From JAJEFO01 sp965209045 (GTDB lineage Bacteria; Pseudomonadota; Alphaproteobacteria; Rhodobacterales; Rhodobacteraceae), in contig CBDBPW010000003.1 of NCBI GenBank assembly GCA_965209045.1, forward strand, positions 1,488,001-1,552,000: a stretch of 64,000 nt of DNA, given 5' to 3'. Of the stretch, positions 7,939 to 15,924 are shown in pieces (position 1 is the first letter of the stretch; every line of letters begins with the position of its first letter). A program made the translations under genes and the position numbers. The notes below the pieces were generated by a model. It was not told where the DNA came from and made no database searches. It saw only the letters and a program-made list of their open reading frames with translations.

Positions 7939-10900
7939 ATGGACAAGACCTTTGACGCCCGCGAAGCCGAATCCCGCATCTATTCGGCGTGGGAGAATGC
8001 GGGTGCTTTCAAGGCGGGGGCCAATGCGCGGCCCGGAGCCGAACCGTTCTGCATCATGATCCCGCCACCCAACGTGACCGGCGTCCTCCACATGGGTCAC
8101 GCCTTCAACAACACTCTCCAGGACATTCTTGTCCGCTGGCACAGGATGCGGGGCTTCGACACGCTTTGGCAACCCGGGCAGGATCACGCCGGCATAGCCA
8201 CCCAGATGGTTGTCGAACGCATGCTGGCCGAAACGGGCCAGCCATCAAGGCGTGCAATGGGCCGCGAGGCATTCACCAGAAAGGTCTGGGAATGGAAGGA
8301 AGAGTCCGGCGGGACCATCATCGAGCAGCTCAAGCGCCTCGGCGCAAGCTGCGACTGGTCTCGAAACGCCTTCACCATGTCGGGTGCGCCGGATGCGCCG
8401 ACGAGCGAAGAAGGCAACTTCCATGACGCCGTCATTCGAGTCTTCGTCAAGATGCATGAAGACGGCCTCATCTACCGAGGCAAGCGCCTCGTCAACTGGG
8501 ATCCGCATTTCGAGACCGCGATCTCCGACCTCGAGGTCGAGAACATCGAGGTCGATGGCCACATGTGGCACTTCAAGTACCCGCTCGCGGGGAGCGCGAC
8601 CTACGAATACGTCGAGACGGATGAAGACGGGAACGAGACCCTTCGTGAAACCCGCGACTACATCTCGATCGCGACCACACGACCCGAGACCATGCTCGGC
8701 GACGGCGCGGTCGCGGTGCACCCTTCGGACGAGCGATATGCGCCCATCGTCGGACAGCTCTGTGAAATCCCGGTCGGCCCGAAGGAGCACCGACGCCTGA
8801 TCCCGATCATCACGGACACCTACCCGGATCCGGAGTTCGGCTCCGGCGCGGTCAAGATCACGGGCGCCCATGACTTCAACGACTATGCCGTCGCCAGGCG
8901 CGGCAACATCCCCATGTACCGCCTGATGGACACCAAGGGGCACATGCGCATCGACGGCGCCCCCTATGCCGAGGCCGCGGCGGTCGCGACCGCCGTCGCC
9001 GAGGGCAGGAAGAGCCTGACCGAAGCAGGCGCGGACGCGATCAATCTGGTCCCGGACGACCTGCGCGGGCTTGACCGGTTCGAGGCCCGAGGCAAGGTCG
9101 TCGAACAGATCACCGCCGAAGGGCTCGCGGTCATGACCGTTGCGGGCGATCCGCGCCTTGGCAGGCGGCCAACGGCGGAGGACGCGGGCGAAGACTCCCC
9201 CGCCCCCCTCGTTGAAGCCAGGAAGATCATGCAGCCGTTCGGCGACCGTTCAAAGGTCGTCATCGAGCCCATGCTGACCGACCAGTGGTTCGTCGACACG
9301 GCGAAGATCGTCGACCCTGCCCTGGAAGCGGTGCGCGACGGCACAACGGAAATCCTGCCCGAGCAGCACAAGAAGGTCTATTTCAACTGGCTGACCAGCA
9401 TCGAGCCGTGGTGCATTTCCCGCCAGCTCTGGTGGGGTCACCAGATCCCGGTCTGGTACGGCCCGAAGCTCAAGGCCGGGAAGCCATGCGCGGATGAACT
9501 CGAGGCCTTCTGCGCGGCCGACGAGGTTGGCGCCATTGCGCTTGCCGAAGCGTTCTATCCCGTGGACGTTGCGATCGTGACCGACTCGACGGGATTCGAC
9601 GAGGCGATCTCAAAGAGCGCGGCAATGGCGGTGACCGGCAACGACTGGACGGCGCCGCTCTACCGTGACCCCGACGTCCTGGACACCTGGTTTTCCTCCG
9701 GGCTCTGGCCCATCGGGACGCTTGGCTGGCCAGAGAGGACGCCTGAACTCGACAAGTACTTTCCGACCAGCGTTCTCGTCACGGGCTTTGACATCATTTT
9801 CTTCTGGGTCGCCCGCATGATGATGATGCAATACGCGACAGTCGGCGACCGCCCTTTCGACACGGTCTACGTCCATGCTCTCGTGCGCGACGCGGCCGGC
9901 AACAAGATGTCGAAATCGCTCGGCAATGTCATCGACCCGATCGAGCTGGTCGACAGGTTCGGCGCCGACGCGGTGCGCTTCACGCTCACCTCCATGGCTG
10001 CCATGGGTCGCGACCTCAAGCTTTCGGAGAGCCGCGTCGCCGGCTACCGCAACTTCACGACAAAGCTCTGGAATGCGGCCCGATTCGCGGAACTGAACGG
10101 AGTCTTCGCGGTTGAGGAGAGAACCCCGAACGCCACGCAGACCGTCAACAAGTGGATCATTGGCGAGCTTGCCAAGACGCGCATCGCCGTCGACGAGGCG
10201 TTGGCCGGATTCCGCTTCAATGATGCCGCGAATGCACTCTACACGTTTGTCTGGGGCACGTTTTGCGACTGGTATGTCGAGTTCTCGAAGCCGCTGTTCG
10301 ACACCGAACATGCCGAGGAAACGCGGCGCACAATGGCGTGGGTGCTTGATCAGGGCCTGATCCTGCTCCATCCGTTCATGCCTTTCATAACCGAGGAACT
10401 CTGGGCGCTCTCGGCCCCGACGCGAGAGAAGATTCTCGTTCATGCGGACTGGCCGACCTGCGGCGATGAACTCGTCGAAGCAGCGGCCGAGACGGAAATC
10501 GGATGGGTCATCGACCTCATCGAGAAAGTTCGCTCGGTCCGCGGGGAAATGAACGTTCCGGCCGGAACGAAGACCCCGCTGCTCAGGCTTTCCCTCGATG
10601 CGGCAGGCGAGAAGGCCTGGACAAGCAATGAATCCATGATCATGCGCCTGGCGCGCATCGAGGCCCTGACTGACGCAGAAGCGGCGCCCAGGGGCTCCGC
10701 CACGATCGCCGCGCTTGGCGGCACTTTCGCGTTGCCGCTGGAGGGGCTGATCGACGTTGCGGCCGAACGGGCACGCCTCGAAAGGGCGGTCGGCAAGCTC
10801 GAAAAGGAGTTGGCAGGGCTTCAGGGCCGCCTGGACAACAGGAAGTTCCGCGAGAACGCCGCCGAAGACGTGATCGCCGAGACCGAGGAGACAGCCGCAC

Positions 10901-10962
10901 AGAAGGCCGAGGAGCTTGGCCGGCTCAAGACCGCGCTCGGGCGACTCGATGAACTCGGCTGA
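7939..10962 (+). CDS. valS: valine--tRNA ligase
   Basis: A class Ia aminoacyl-tRNA synthetase charging tRNA-Val. The HIGH-type signature is HMGH at residues 51-54 within PPPNVTGVLHMGHAF, and the KMSKS loop is at about 656-660. The large editing (CP1) domain lies between, followed by the anticodon-binding domain and a C-terminal coiled coil that begins around residue 930, rich in Glu, Arg and Lys. The length of 1007 aa is on the long side but normal for alphaproteobacteria. The frame is open further upstream, but the ATG at 7939 has the ribosome site GGAAGGA and begins just before the conserved N-terminus, so I use it. Confidence 0.97.
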   Translation: MDKTFDAREAESRIYSAWENAGAFKAGANARPGAEPFCIMIPPPNVTGVLHMGHAFNNTLQDILVRWHRMRGFDTLWQPGQDHAGIATQMVVERMLAETGQPSRRAMGREAFTRKVWEWKEESGGTIIEQLKRLGASCDWSRNAFTMSGAPDAPTSEEGNFHDAVIRVFVKMHEDGLIYRGKRLVNWDPHFETAISDLEVENIEVDGHMWHFKYPLAGSATYEYVETDEDGNETLRETRDYISIATTRPETMLGDGAVAVHPSDERYAPIVGQLCEIPVGPKEHRRLIPIITDTYPDPEFGSGAVKITGAHDFNDYAVARRGNIPMYRLMDTKGHMRIDGAPYAEAAAVATAVAEGRKSLTEAGADAINLVPDDLRGLDRFEARGKVVEQITAEGLAVMTVAGDPRLGRRPTAEDAGEDSPAPLVEARKIMQPFGDRSKVVIEPMLTDQWFVDTAKIVDPALEAVRDGTTEILPEQHKKVYFNWLTSIEPWCISRQLWWGHQIPVWYGPKLKAGKPCADELEAFCAADEVGAIALAEAFYPVDVAIVTDSTGFDEAISKSAAMAVTGNDWTAPLYRDPDVLDTWFSSGLWPIGTLGWPERTPELDKYFPTSVLVTGFDIIFFWVARMMMMQYATVGDRPFDTVYVHALVRDAAGNKMSKSLGNVIDPIELVDRFGADAVRFTLTSMAAMGRDLKLSESRVAGYRNFTTKLWNAARFAELNGVFAVEERTPNATQTVNKWIIGELAKTRIAVDEALAGFRFNDAANALYTFVWGTFCDWYVEFSKPLFDTEHAEETRRTMAWVLDQGLILLHPFMPFITEELWALSAPTREKILVHADWPTCGDELVEAAAETEIGWVIDLIEKVRSVRGEMNVPAGTKTPLLRLSLDAAGEKAWTSNESMIMRLARIEALTDAEAAPRGSATIAALGGTFALPLEGLIDVAAERARLERAVGKLEKELAGLQGRLDNRKFRENAAEDVIAETEETAAQKAEELGRLKTALGRLDELG

Positions 10963-11039
10963 AGCCTGCCTCACGATCAAGCAACAGACGCAACATTTCT
11001 CGGACAAGGACCGAGAACATTCCGGCGAAGCCAAGGTCT

Positions 11040-11340
11040 GCAACGAGCATGAAACTTGGTTCGAACACGGCTCGGTCAATCGCCCGGTCTCCGAACACGT
11101 CAGGGATCAGGCCCGCATGAACGGGACGGAATCCTTCCGGTCAATGCCAAGGCGCGGCCATGACGGCATCTGCCGCAACATGTCTCTGAAGCACCTGCAA
11201 CGCGACGTTCACGAATTCGCAGGACGGCCAACTCGCGGAATTCCAGAACCATTGGCCAGGTGAAAGGTCTTGCAACCGGCTTGGTCGGCGAGCGGCTGCG
11301 GCATGACGACCTGACTGCCAACACGGCCTGTTCGTTGGGG
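11040..11340 (+). pseudogene. IS1595-family transposase relic (3' part)
   Basis: Translation of this stretch gives a decayed C-terminal part of an IS1595-type DDE transposase: SVNRPVSEHVRDQARMNG resembles the family's HSVGEYV..QAHTNG, and ESFRSMPRRGHDG, MSLKHLQRDVHEFAGR follow the ESFWSMLKRG..H..KHLHRYVTEFAGRHN pattern. The frame then stops at 11263, and TGLVGERLRHDDL continues the homology in another frame (11260 onward). The catalytic front half is not recognisable. No terminal inverted repeats were found. It is an old, inactive insertion next to valS. Confidence 0.7.
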
Positions 11341-11541
11341 CCCGGTCATCACAGCCTTGACGGACCCTCTCGGCCGGGATCCAAACCGACCCGGAAAGAG
11401 AACGGGCGGCCCGTGCTGCCGGAACCGCCCAAAGCAAACCCCGCCGATGGCGGACGAAATCGCGAATTTCGCGCTGGCCATGCATCCACCGCCTCATGAA
11501 AGTCGAGGCCGTTGTCGGCCTGAACCGGTGAGGATTCAGAC

Positions 11542-11823
11542 ATGAAAGTGTCGTCCGACGCACGACACGAAGTGGAGCCGGCGGCAGACAGGCGACTTGA
11601 ACGGATCGAGAAACGGAAGCGCGGTCGGGTGCGCCCGATCATTTTCCCGCGCCCTGAGCCGGCAGCGGCTGCACCCAGGGAACTGGACAATGCCAACAGC
11701 GCCTGGCACCGGACGACCCGGAAGTTTCGGGAACAAGAGGAACAGATCGAAGCAATGGCCGAAGGCGTCCGGTTGTTCGCGTCAATGCCCAAAGGCAACC
11801 CGGCGCATCCTTGGCACGGATGA
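11542..11823 (+). CDS. hypothetical protein, 93 aa
   Basis: Not a family I recognise. It is a small hydrophilic protein, basic in the first third (RRLERIEKRKRGR), with a likely helical stretch KFREQEEQIEAMAEG and ending in NPAHPWHG. Evidence for a real gene is its position: the stop codon overlaps the ATG of the next, secreted protein in an ATGA, the usual sign of translational coupling. A short upstream frame also ends in an ATGA at its start (11542-11545). The surroundings (transposase relic before, small genes after) suggest a mobile or phage-derived island. Confidence 0.5.
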   Translation: MKVSSDARHEVEPAADRRLERIEKRKRGRVRPIIFPRPEPAAAAPRELDNANSAWHRTTRKFREQEEQIEAMAEGVRLFASMPKGNPAHPWHG

Positions 11824-12284
11824 ACATGGGAACCTTGCTTGCCCTGGCGATGTCTTCTTGCGCGAATCTGGCCAACGCTGAGGACGCAAGTGACCGGTTT
11901 CAGCTTGGAAATCGGTGCAAGCCGATCGCTCTTCCCGTCCATGTGGAGTACGAAGCCGGCCCGTTTGGCGAAAGAGCCGAAACCTTGGTGCGGAGCAGGT
12001 TGCGTGCGGCGCAAATCCATGATGAAGACGCGGAGCTCATGCGTTTGGGGACCAACGTAGACGCACTGGAAGGCATGGCTGCCATCCTGTCCGTGGACCT
12101 CATGTTCCAGAAGGCCCTGCACGACATTTGCGTGACGGGCGGAACAGGTCTCGCAGATACATGGGCAGTGGGCGCACTCGGGTTCACGACTCGTGACGAT
12201 GCAAGCGCGTCACTGCTTCCGGCACTGTCCGAAGCGACTGGCAAGTTCATTGAAGAGGGTCTGCGTGTCAACGCGGATTCGTGA
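11820..12284 (+). CDS. hypothetical secreted protein, 154 aa
   Basis: Begins with a short signal peptide (MNMGTLLALAMSSCANLANA, probable cleavage after ANA) and continues into a soluble domain with GNRCKPIALPVHVE and repeated helical segments. I recall similar small exported proteins from alphaproteobacterial accessory regions, but have no function to assign; predicted location is the periplasm. The ATG at 11820 overlaps the previous stop in ATGA. Two cysteines remain in the mature part (in GNRCK and HDICV), so a disulfide is possible. It is followed by a further small gene starting at or just after its stop codon, forming a compact row of small genes. Confidence 0.6.
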   Translation: MNMGTLLALAMSSCANLANAEDASDRFQLGNRCKPIALPVHVEYEAGPFGERAETLVRSRLRAAQIHDEDAELMRLGTNVDALEGMAAILSVDLMFQKALHDICVTGGTGLADTWAVGALGFTTRDDASASLLPALSEATGKFIEEGLRVNADS

Positions 12285-12301
12285 GAGTGAGAGGAAAGCA
12301 C

Positions 12302-12538
12302 ATGGGTTGCAGGATCGGCGTGGCAACTGACGTCGCGAGCAGGGTTGCCGTCCTGAAGGCGAACGGCGACGTACCGGGTACGGCGCGACATCGCACGTTG
12401 AAGAACCGTCTCACCTATGACGAAGCGAACACCTATGAAGCGTTCGCGCGGAACAGGTGCGGGCCTTCATGCCGCGGACACTCTGGCGGGGGGTTTGCCG
12501 CTGGCAGAGTCTGGAGCGTCTACCGCATCGACTGGTGA
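12302..12538 (+). CDS. small protein, possibly GIY-YIG-like, 78 aa
   Basis: Starts MGCRIGVATDVASRVA and ends GRVWSVYRIDW. The order IGVATD..SR, then TYDEANTYEAFARNRCG, then W.VYRIDW, resembles small phage-encoded GIY-YIG-like proteins (IGITxxPxxR ... YRxDY), but the central catalytic residues are not convincing. The ATG at 12302 has the ribosome site GAGAGGAAAG. A GTG at 12281 in the same frame would overlap the preceding stop (GTGA), so either start would couple it to the secreted protein. Function unknown; assignment to the fold is a guess. Confidence 0.5.
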   Translation: MGCRIGVATDVASRVAVLKANGDVPGTARHRTLKNRLTYDEANTYEAFARNRCGPSCRGHSGGGFAAGRVWSVYRIDW

Positions 12539-12549
12539 AGGAAGGGGAC

Positions 12550-12651
12550 ATGAAAACGGCGGATGTGGAACGGGAAATTGTCCGCCTTTTCCCGAAACGG
12601 GCGGAAGACAAGGGGATCGCGGCACTTGAGCAGCACCATGCTTACACTTGA
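12550..12651 (+). CDS. very small ORF, 33 aa
   Basis: A 33-residue frame (MKTADVEREIVRLFPKRAED...) with a strong ribosome site, GAAGGAAGGGGAC, directly before its ATG and only 11 bases after the previous stop. The composition is protein-like and amphipathic. It could be a true small peptide, or the intact start of a longer gene that has been cut by a frameshift, because a protein-like frame follows immediately (NERNIVARRPKTAQ, from about 12660). No family recognised. Confidence 0.35.
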   Translation: MKTADVEREIVRLFPKRAEDKGIAALEQHHAYT

Positions 12652-13195
12652 TTTATTCCGCAACGAGCGCAACATCGTCGCCCGCCGCCCGAAAACGGCC
12701 CAAGTTGCCGTGAAACGTGCATGGCATGAAGCCGAACACGCAAACGTCCATCAACGCGATGTTCCGACTTGGATTTCGTCTTTTCCCCGCGTCGCGCCAC
12801 TCATACCCGAATCATCGAAACAAAGCAAGAACAATTTTGATCCGCGTCCGAGAAATGTTGCGCTTGTTGCTTGATCGTGAGGCAGCTTCCATGAGCACTT
12901 TCGGGTTGAGAACCCCCACCTCCTGAAATTCAGGTCAGGGATATCCGACAGGCGCAATTCGTGAGAGGCCTTCTTCTTCACAAGAGACTTGTCAAGTGAC
13001 ATCGTTCCGGAGTGGATTCGCCCCGCGAGTCTGACGACAGGACGGGGCGCTTGTGGCTGGATGGCAGAAATCCAGCCAAAGCCTGATTGTGCCTTGATGT
13101 GGATTTGGCGCTGGATCTTGTGCTTGCTGCATTGGTACAACAAGGCGTCTCGATTTTGCGGCCGCAGGCTTCGGACGTCGGGAAGGGAACAAGAA
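12652..13195. other. decayed stretch of the accessory island
   Basis: About 540 bases without a supportable gene, locally richer in A+T than the flanking core genes. Short protein-like fragments occur on both strands but none has both a start signal and a recognisable family. Most likely the remains of accessory genes. Confidence 0.4.
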
Positions 13196-13378
13196 ATGGC
13201 CGATCAGGCCGACAATGTCGAACTGCAGGAGCCGGCGCAAATCACGCTGAAGCCTGGCAGCCATCGGCCAAGCAAGGCGGACATGGAAGAAGAATAAGAC
13301 ATGCCGGGGATGTCACGGGACGAAATCCGGGCGGCGACTTTATGGGCTTTCACCTTCCGCCACGAGAATCCAGGCTGA
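13196..13378 (+). pseudogene. small conserved-looking gene interrupted by an in-frame TAA
   Basis: ATG at 13196 with ribosome site GGGAAGGG. The frame reads MADQADNVELQEPAQI ... RPSKADMEEE, then TAA at 13295-13297, and continues in the same frame as DMPGMSRDEIRAATLWAF to a TGA at 13376. The pattern HRPSK.(D/E)MEEE.DMPGM is one I associate with small alphaproteobacterial proteins of about 60 aa in which the region is continuous, so a nonsense change is the simplest explanation. The function of that family is unknown to me. Confidence 0.5.
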
Positions 13379-13509
13379 ACGCAGGATGCGAACTTTCGAT
13401 GCAATCCCCTTCATGAAGGGCCCCGATCACCGCGTTCATGCATGATCCGGCCGGTTGCGGCGGAGATTGCGCTGGGGGCGATGAGCGGACGGTCCGTCAA
13501 GGGCCAGCC

Positions 13510-15924
13510 TCAGGCCTTCATGCGACCGTTTCCCGGATCGTAGGGCGCGTGATCCAGGATTCGGGCGGCGCGTCGCTGGCCCAGCACCTCGACAGCCAGC
13601 CCGCTGCGGGCGGACCGGTCGCGAAGGTAGGCCAGCGCCAGGGTCTTTCCGGTGCGATGCCCGAAGGCGGCCGACGTCACGATGCCGACGACCCTGTCGC
13701 CCTGCCAGACGCAATGGGCACGGCAGGGGTCCGCCTCGGCGGTCTCCAGGTCCAGAAGCACCATGTCCCAGCGGTCGTCATCCTGCATGCGCTCGGCGAG
13801 CGCGTCCCTGCCGATGAATTCATGATCCAGCCTGATCATGCGCCCGGTTCCGGACTCATCCGGCGTGCGCTCGGTGGTGAGGTCCGCGCCCCAGGCGCGA
13901 TGTCCCTTTTCCAGCCGCATCGCGTTCATCGCGTAGGCTCCGAAAGGAACCAGGCCGTGGGGCCTGCCGACCTCTTCCAGCGAGTCGAACAGGTCAGGCA
14001 TGTCGGCAGCTCTCGCATGCAGCTCCCAGCCGAGTTCGCCCACGTACGAAACCCTGAGCGCCCGGACCGGGATGCCCGCCACCTCGATCCTGCGCACGGA
14101 CAGCCAGGGGAAGCCTGCACCAAGGTCGGCGGCGGTCAGTGCCGACAGCACGTCCCGCGACTTCGGACCCATCAGGCCAAGTGCCCCGAGGTCCTCGGTC
14201 ACGCGGGCGACGGTCACGTCAAAGCCCTCTGCGCGCGCGCGCAGCAAGTCGTCGTCCATCTCTTCCGCCGCAGCGGCGGAGGTCAGGTAGACGTGGTCTT
14301 CCGCAAGCACGGACACGGCGAACTCCGCTTGCGTTCCGCCTGCCGGTGTCAGCGCATGCGTGAGCCCGACCCGCCCCGGCCTTGGCGTCCTGTTCGCGCC
14401 GATCCCGTCCACGAAGGCGCGGGCGTCGGGGCCGGTCACGTCGAACTTGGAAAGGGCCGACATGTCCGCAAGGCCAGCATGACTGGCAACGTCTCCGCAT
14501 TCCTGCGCCACGCGGTCGAACCAGTTGGCGCGGCGGAAGCTCGGCACCGCTTCGTCCCCTTGCCTGTTCGAGAACCAGTTGGGCCTCTCCCAGCCATGGG
14601 CGGCGCCCATCACCGCGCCCCGCAGGATCATCCGGTCATGGACAGGCGATAGCCGCTTGCCGCGTGCCGCGGCGCGTTCTTCATGCGGATAGTGGACGCC
14701 GAACTGCAGGCCGAAGCATTCAACGGCCTTCTCCACGCGGTAGCCACGGTCCGCCCAGCTGCCGAAACGGCGGCAGTCCAAGGCAAGCCCGTCCATTGGC
14801 GGGGCTCCGTCGATCATCCAGCGGGCCAGGAACCAGCCCGCGCCGCCGCCCTCCATCACCCCCATCGAGGATCCGGTCAGGAGCCAGGCGTCGGGCAGTC
14901 CATGGGCCGGCCCGATCAGCGGGCTGGCGTCCGGCGTGAAGGTGATCGGGCCCCTGACCACGGACCTGACACCGCCGGTCGCCAGGGCCGGGATCCGGTC
15001 CATGGCCATCATGATGATGTCCTCGACCCGATCGAGGTCAGGCGGCATCAGGTCGGCGCCGAAGTCCGGCGGGCAGCCGTCGACCGACCAGGCTTCGGCG
15101 TCCTTTTCGTAGAGGCCGAGGATCAGGCCGTCACGCTCCTGGCGCACGTACCAGCTTTGCTCCGGGTCGCGGATGATCGGAAGTTCCGGCAGGCCTGACG
15201 CGATCCGGTCCGCCACCGCGCCCACCGTGCCGGTCACGAGATACTGGTGCAACACCGGAACCGAAGGGACGTCCAGCCCCATCATGCGGCCGACCTCCCA
15301 GCCCCAGGTGCCCGCCGCATTGACCAGATGGCGGGCGTGGATCGTGGCCCTTTCGGTTTCCGCCACCCAACGGCCGCTCTCGCGCCGGACCGAGGTCACC
15401 GGGTTGTGACGGAGGATTTCGGCGCCGTTCCGGCGGGCCACCTGCGCCATCGCGCCGGTGGCAAGCGTCGGGTCCACGTGCCCGTCGTCGCGTTCGTGAA
15501 TCCCGCCCAGGAGCCCCTCGGTTCGCGCAAGCGGGTGCAGCCGTTCCACGTCCTCCGGGCTCAGGAGGCGCAGGTCGTGTCCGTTGAACCGGCTCAGCCC
15601 CGCCACATGGGCGAATTCGTCCATCCGGTCCGGATTCGAGGTGATCCGCATCGCCCCCGAGGGATGAAACCCGCAAGTCCCGCCGGTCTCTTCCGGAAGG
15701 ATGTCCCGGTAGAGCCGCACCGAGGTGGCGCGCAGCTCCTGAACGGTCGGGTCATGCGCGAAGTGCGTGCACAGCCCGGCGGCATGCCAGGTCGAGCCAT
15801 GGGTCAGGTCGTTCCTTTCCGTCAGCACCACGTCCGACCAGCCCGCCTTGGCGAGATGATACGTCAGCGACACCCCCATGATTCCGCCGCCAACAACCAG
15901 GACCTGCGCGTGCTTGACCGTCAT
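13510..15924 (-). CDS. FAD-dependent oxidoreductase, dimethylglycine/sarcosine dehydrogenase-like (DAO + GcvT)
   Basis: An 804-aa flavoprotein. The N-terminal half is a D-amino-acid-oxidase-type FAD domain with VVGGGIMG at residues 10-17 and STWHAAG, whose histidine (47) corresponds to the residue that covalently holds FAD in dimethylglycine and sarcosine dehydrogenases. The C-terminal half (from about 430) is a glycine-cleavage T-protein-like, folate-binding domain (GPDARAFVDGIGANR, VSYVGELGWELH). Such enzymes oxidatively remove an N-methyl group and pass it to tetrahydrofolate. The start ATG overlaps the stop of the preceding homologous gene in an ATGA, so the two are translationally coupled. 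Exact substrate unknown. Confidence 0.88.
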   Translation of the reverse strand: MTVKHAQVLVVGGGIMGVSLTYHLAKAGWSDVVLTERNDLTHGSTWHAAGLCTHFAHDPTVQELRATSVRLYRDILPEETGGTCGFHPSGAMRITSNPDRMDEFAHVAGLSRFNGHDLRLLSPEDVERLHPLARTEGLLGGIHERDDGHVDPTLATGAMAQVARRNGAEILRHNPVTSVRRESGRWVAETERATIHARHLVNAAGTWGWEVGRMMGLDVPSVPVLHQYLVTGTVGAVADRIASGLPELPIIRDPEQSWYVRQERDGLILGLYEKDAEAWSVDGCPPDFGADLMPPDLDRVEDIIMMAMDRIPALATGGVRSVVRGPITFTPDASPLIGPAHGLPDAWLLTGSSMGVMEGGGAGWFLARWMIDGAPPMDGLALDCRRFGSWADRGYRVEKAVECFGLQFGVHYPHEERAAARGKRLSPVHDRMILRGAVMGAAHGWERPNWFSNRQGDEAVPSFRRANWFDRVAQECGDVASHAGLADMSALSKFDVTGPDARAFVDGIGANRTPRPGRVGLTHALTPAGGTQAEFAVSVLAEDHVYLTSAAAAEEMDDDLLRARAEGFDVTVARVTEDLGALGLMGPKSRDVLSALTAADLGAGFPWLSVRRIEVAGIPVRALRVSYVGELGWELHARAADMPDLFDSLEEVGRPHGLVPFGAYAMNAMRLEKGHRAWGADLTTERTPDESGTGRMIRLDHEFIGRDALAERMQDDDRWDMVLLDLETAEADPCRAHCVWQGDRVVGIVTSAAFGHRTGKTLALAYLRDRSARSGLAVEVLGQRRAARILDHAPYDPGNGRMKA

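Noticed and set aside
13438..14652. 404-codon plus-strand frame
   Set aside because: Antisense to the DAO+GcvT flavoprotein gene; His/Gln/Arg-rich shadow composition.
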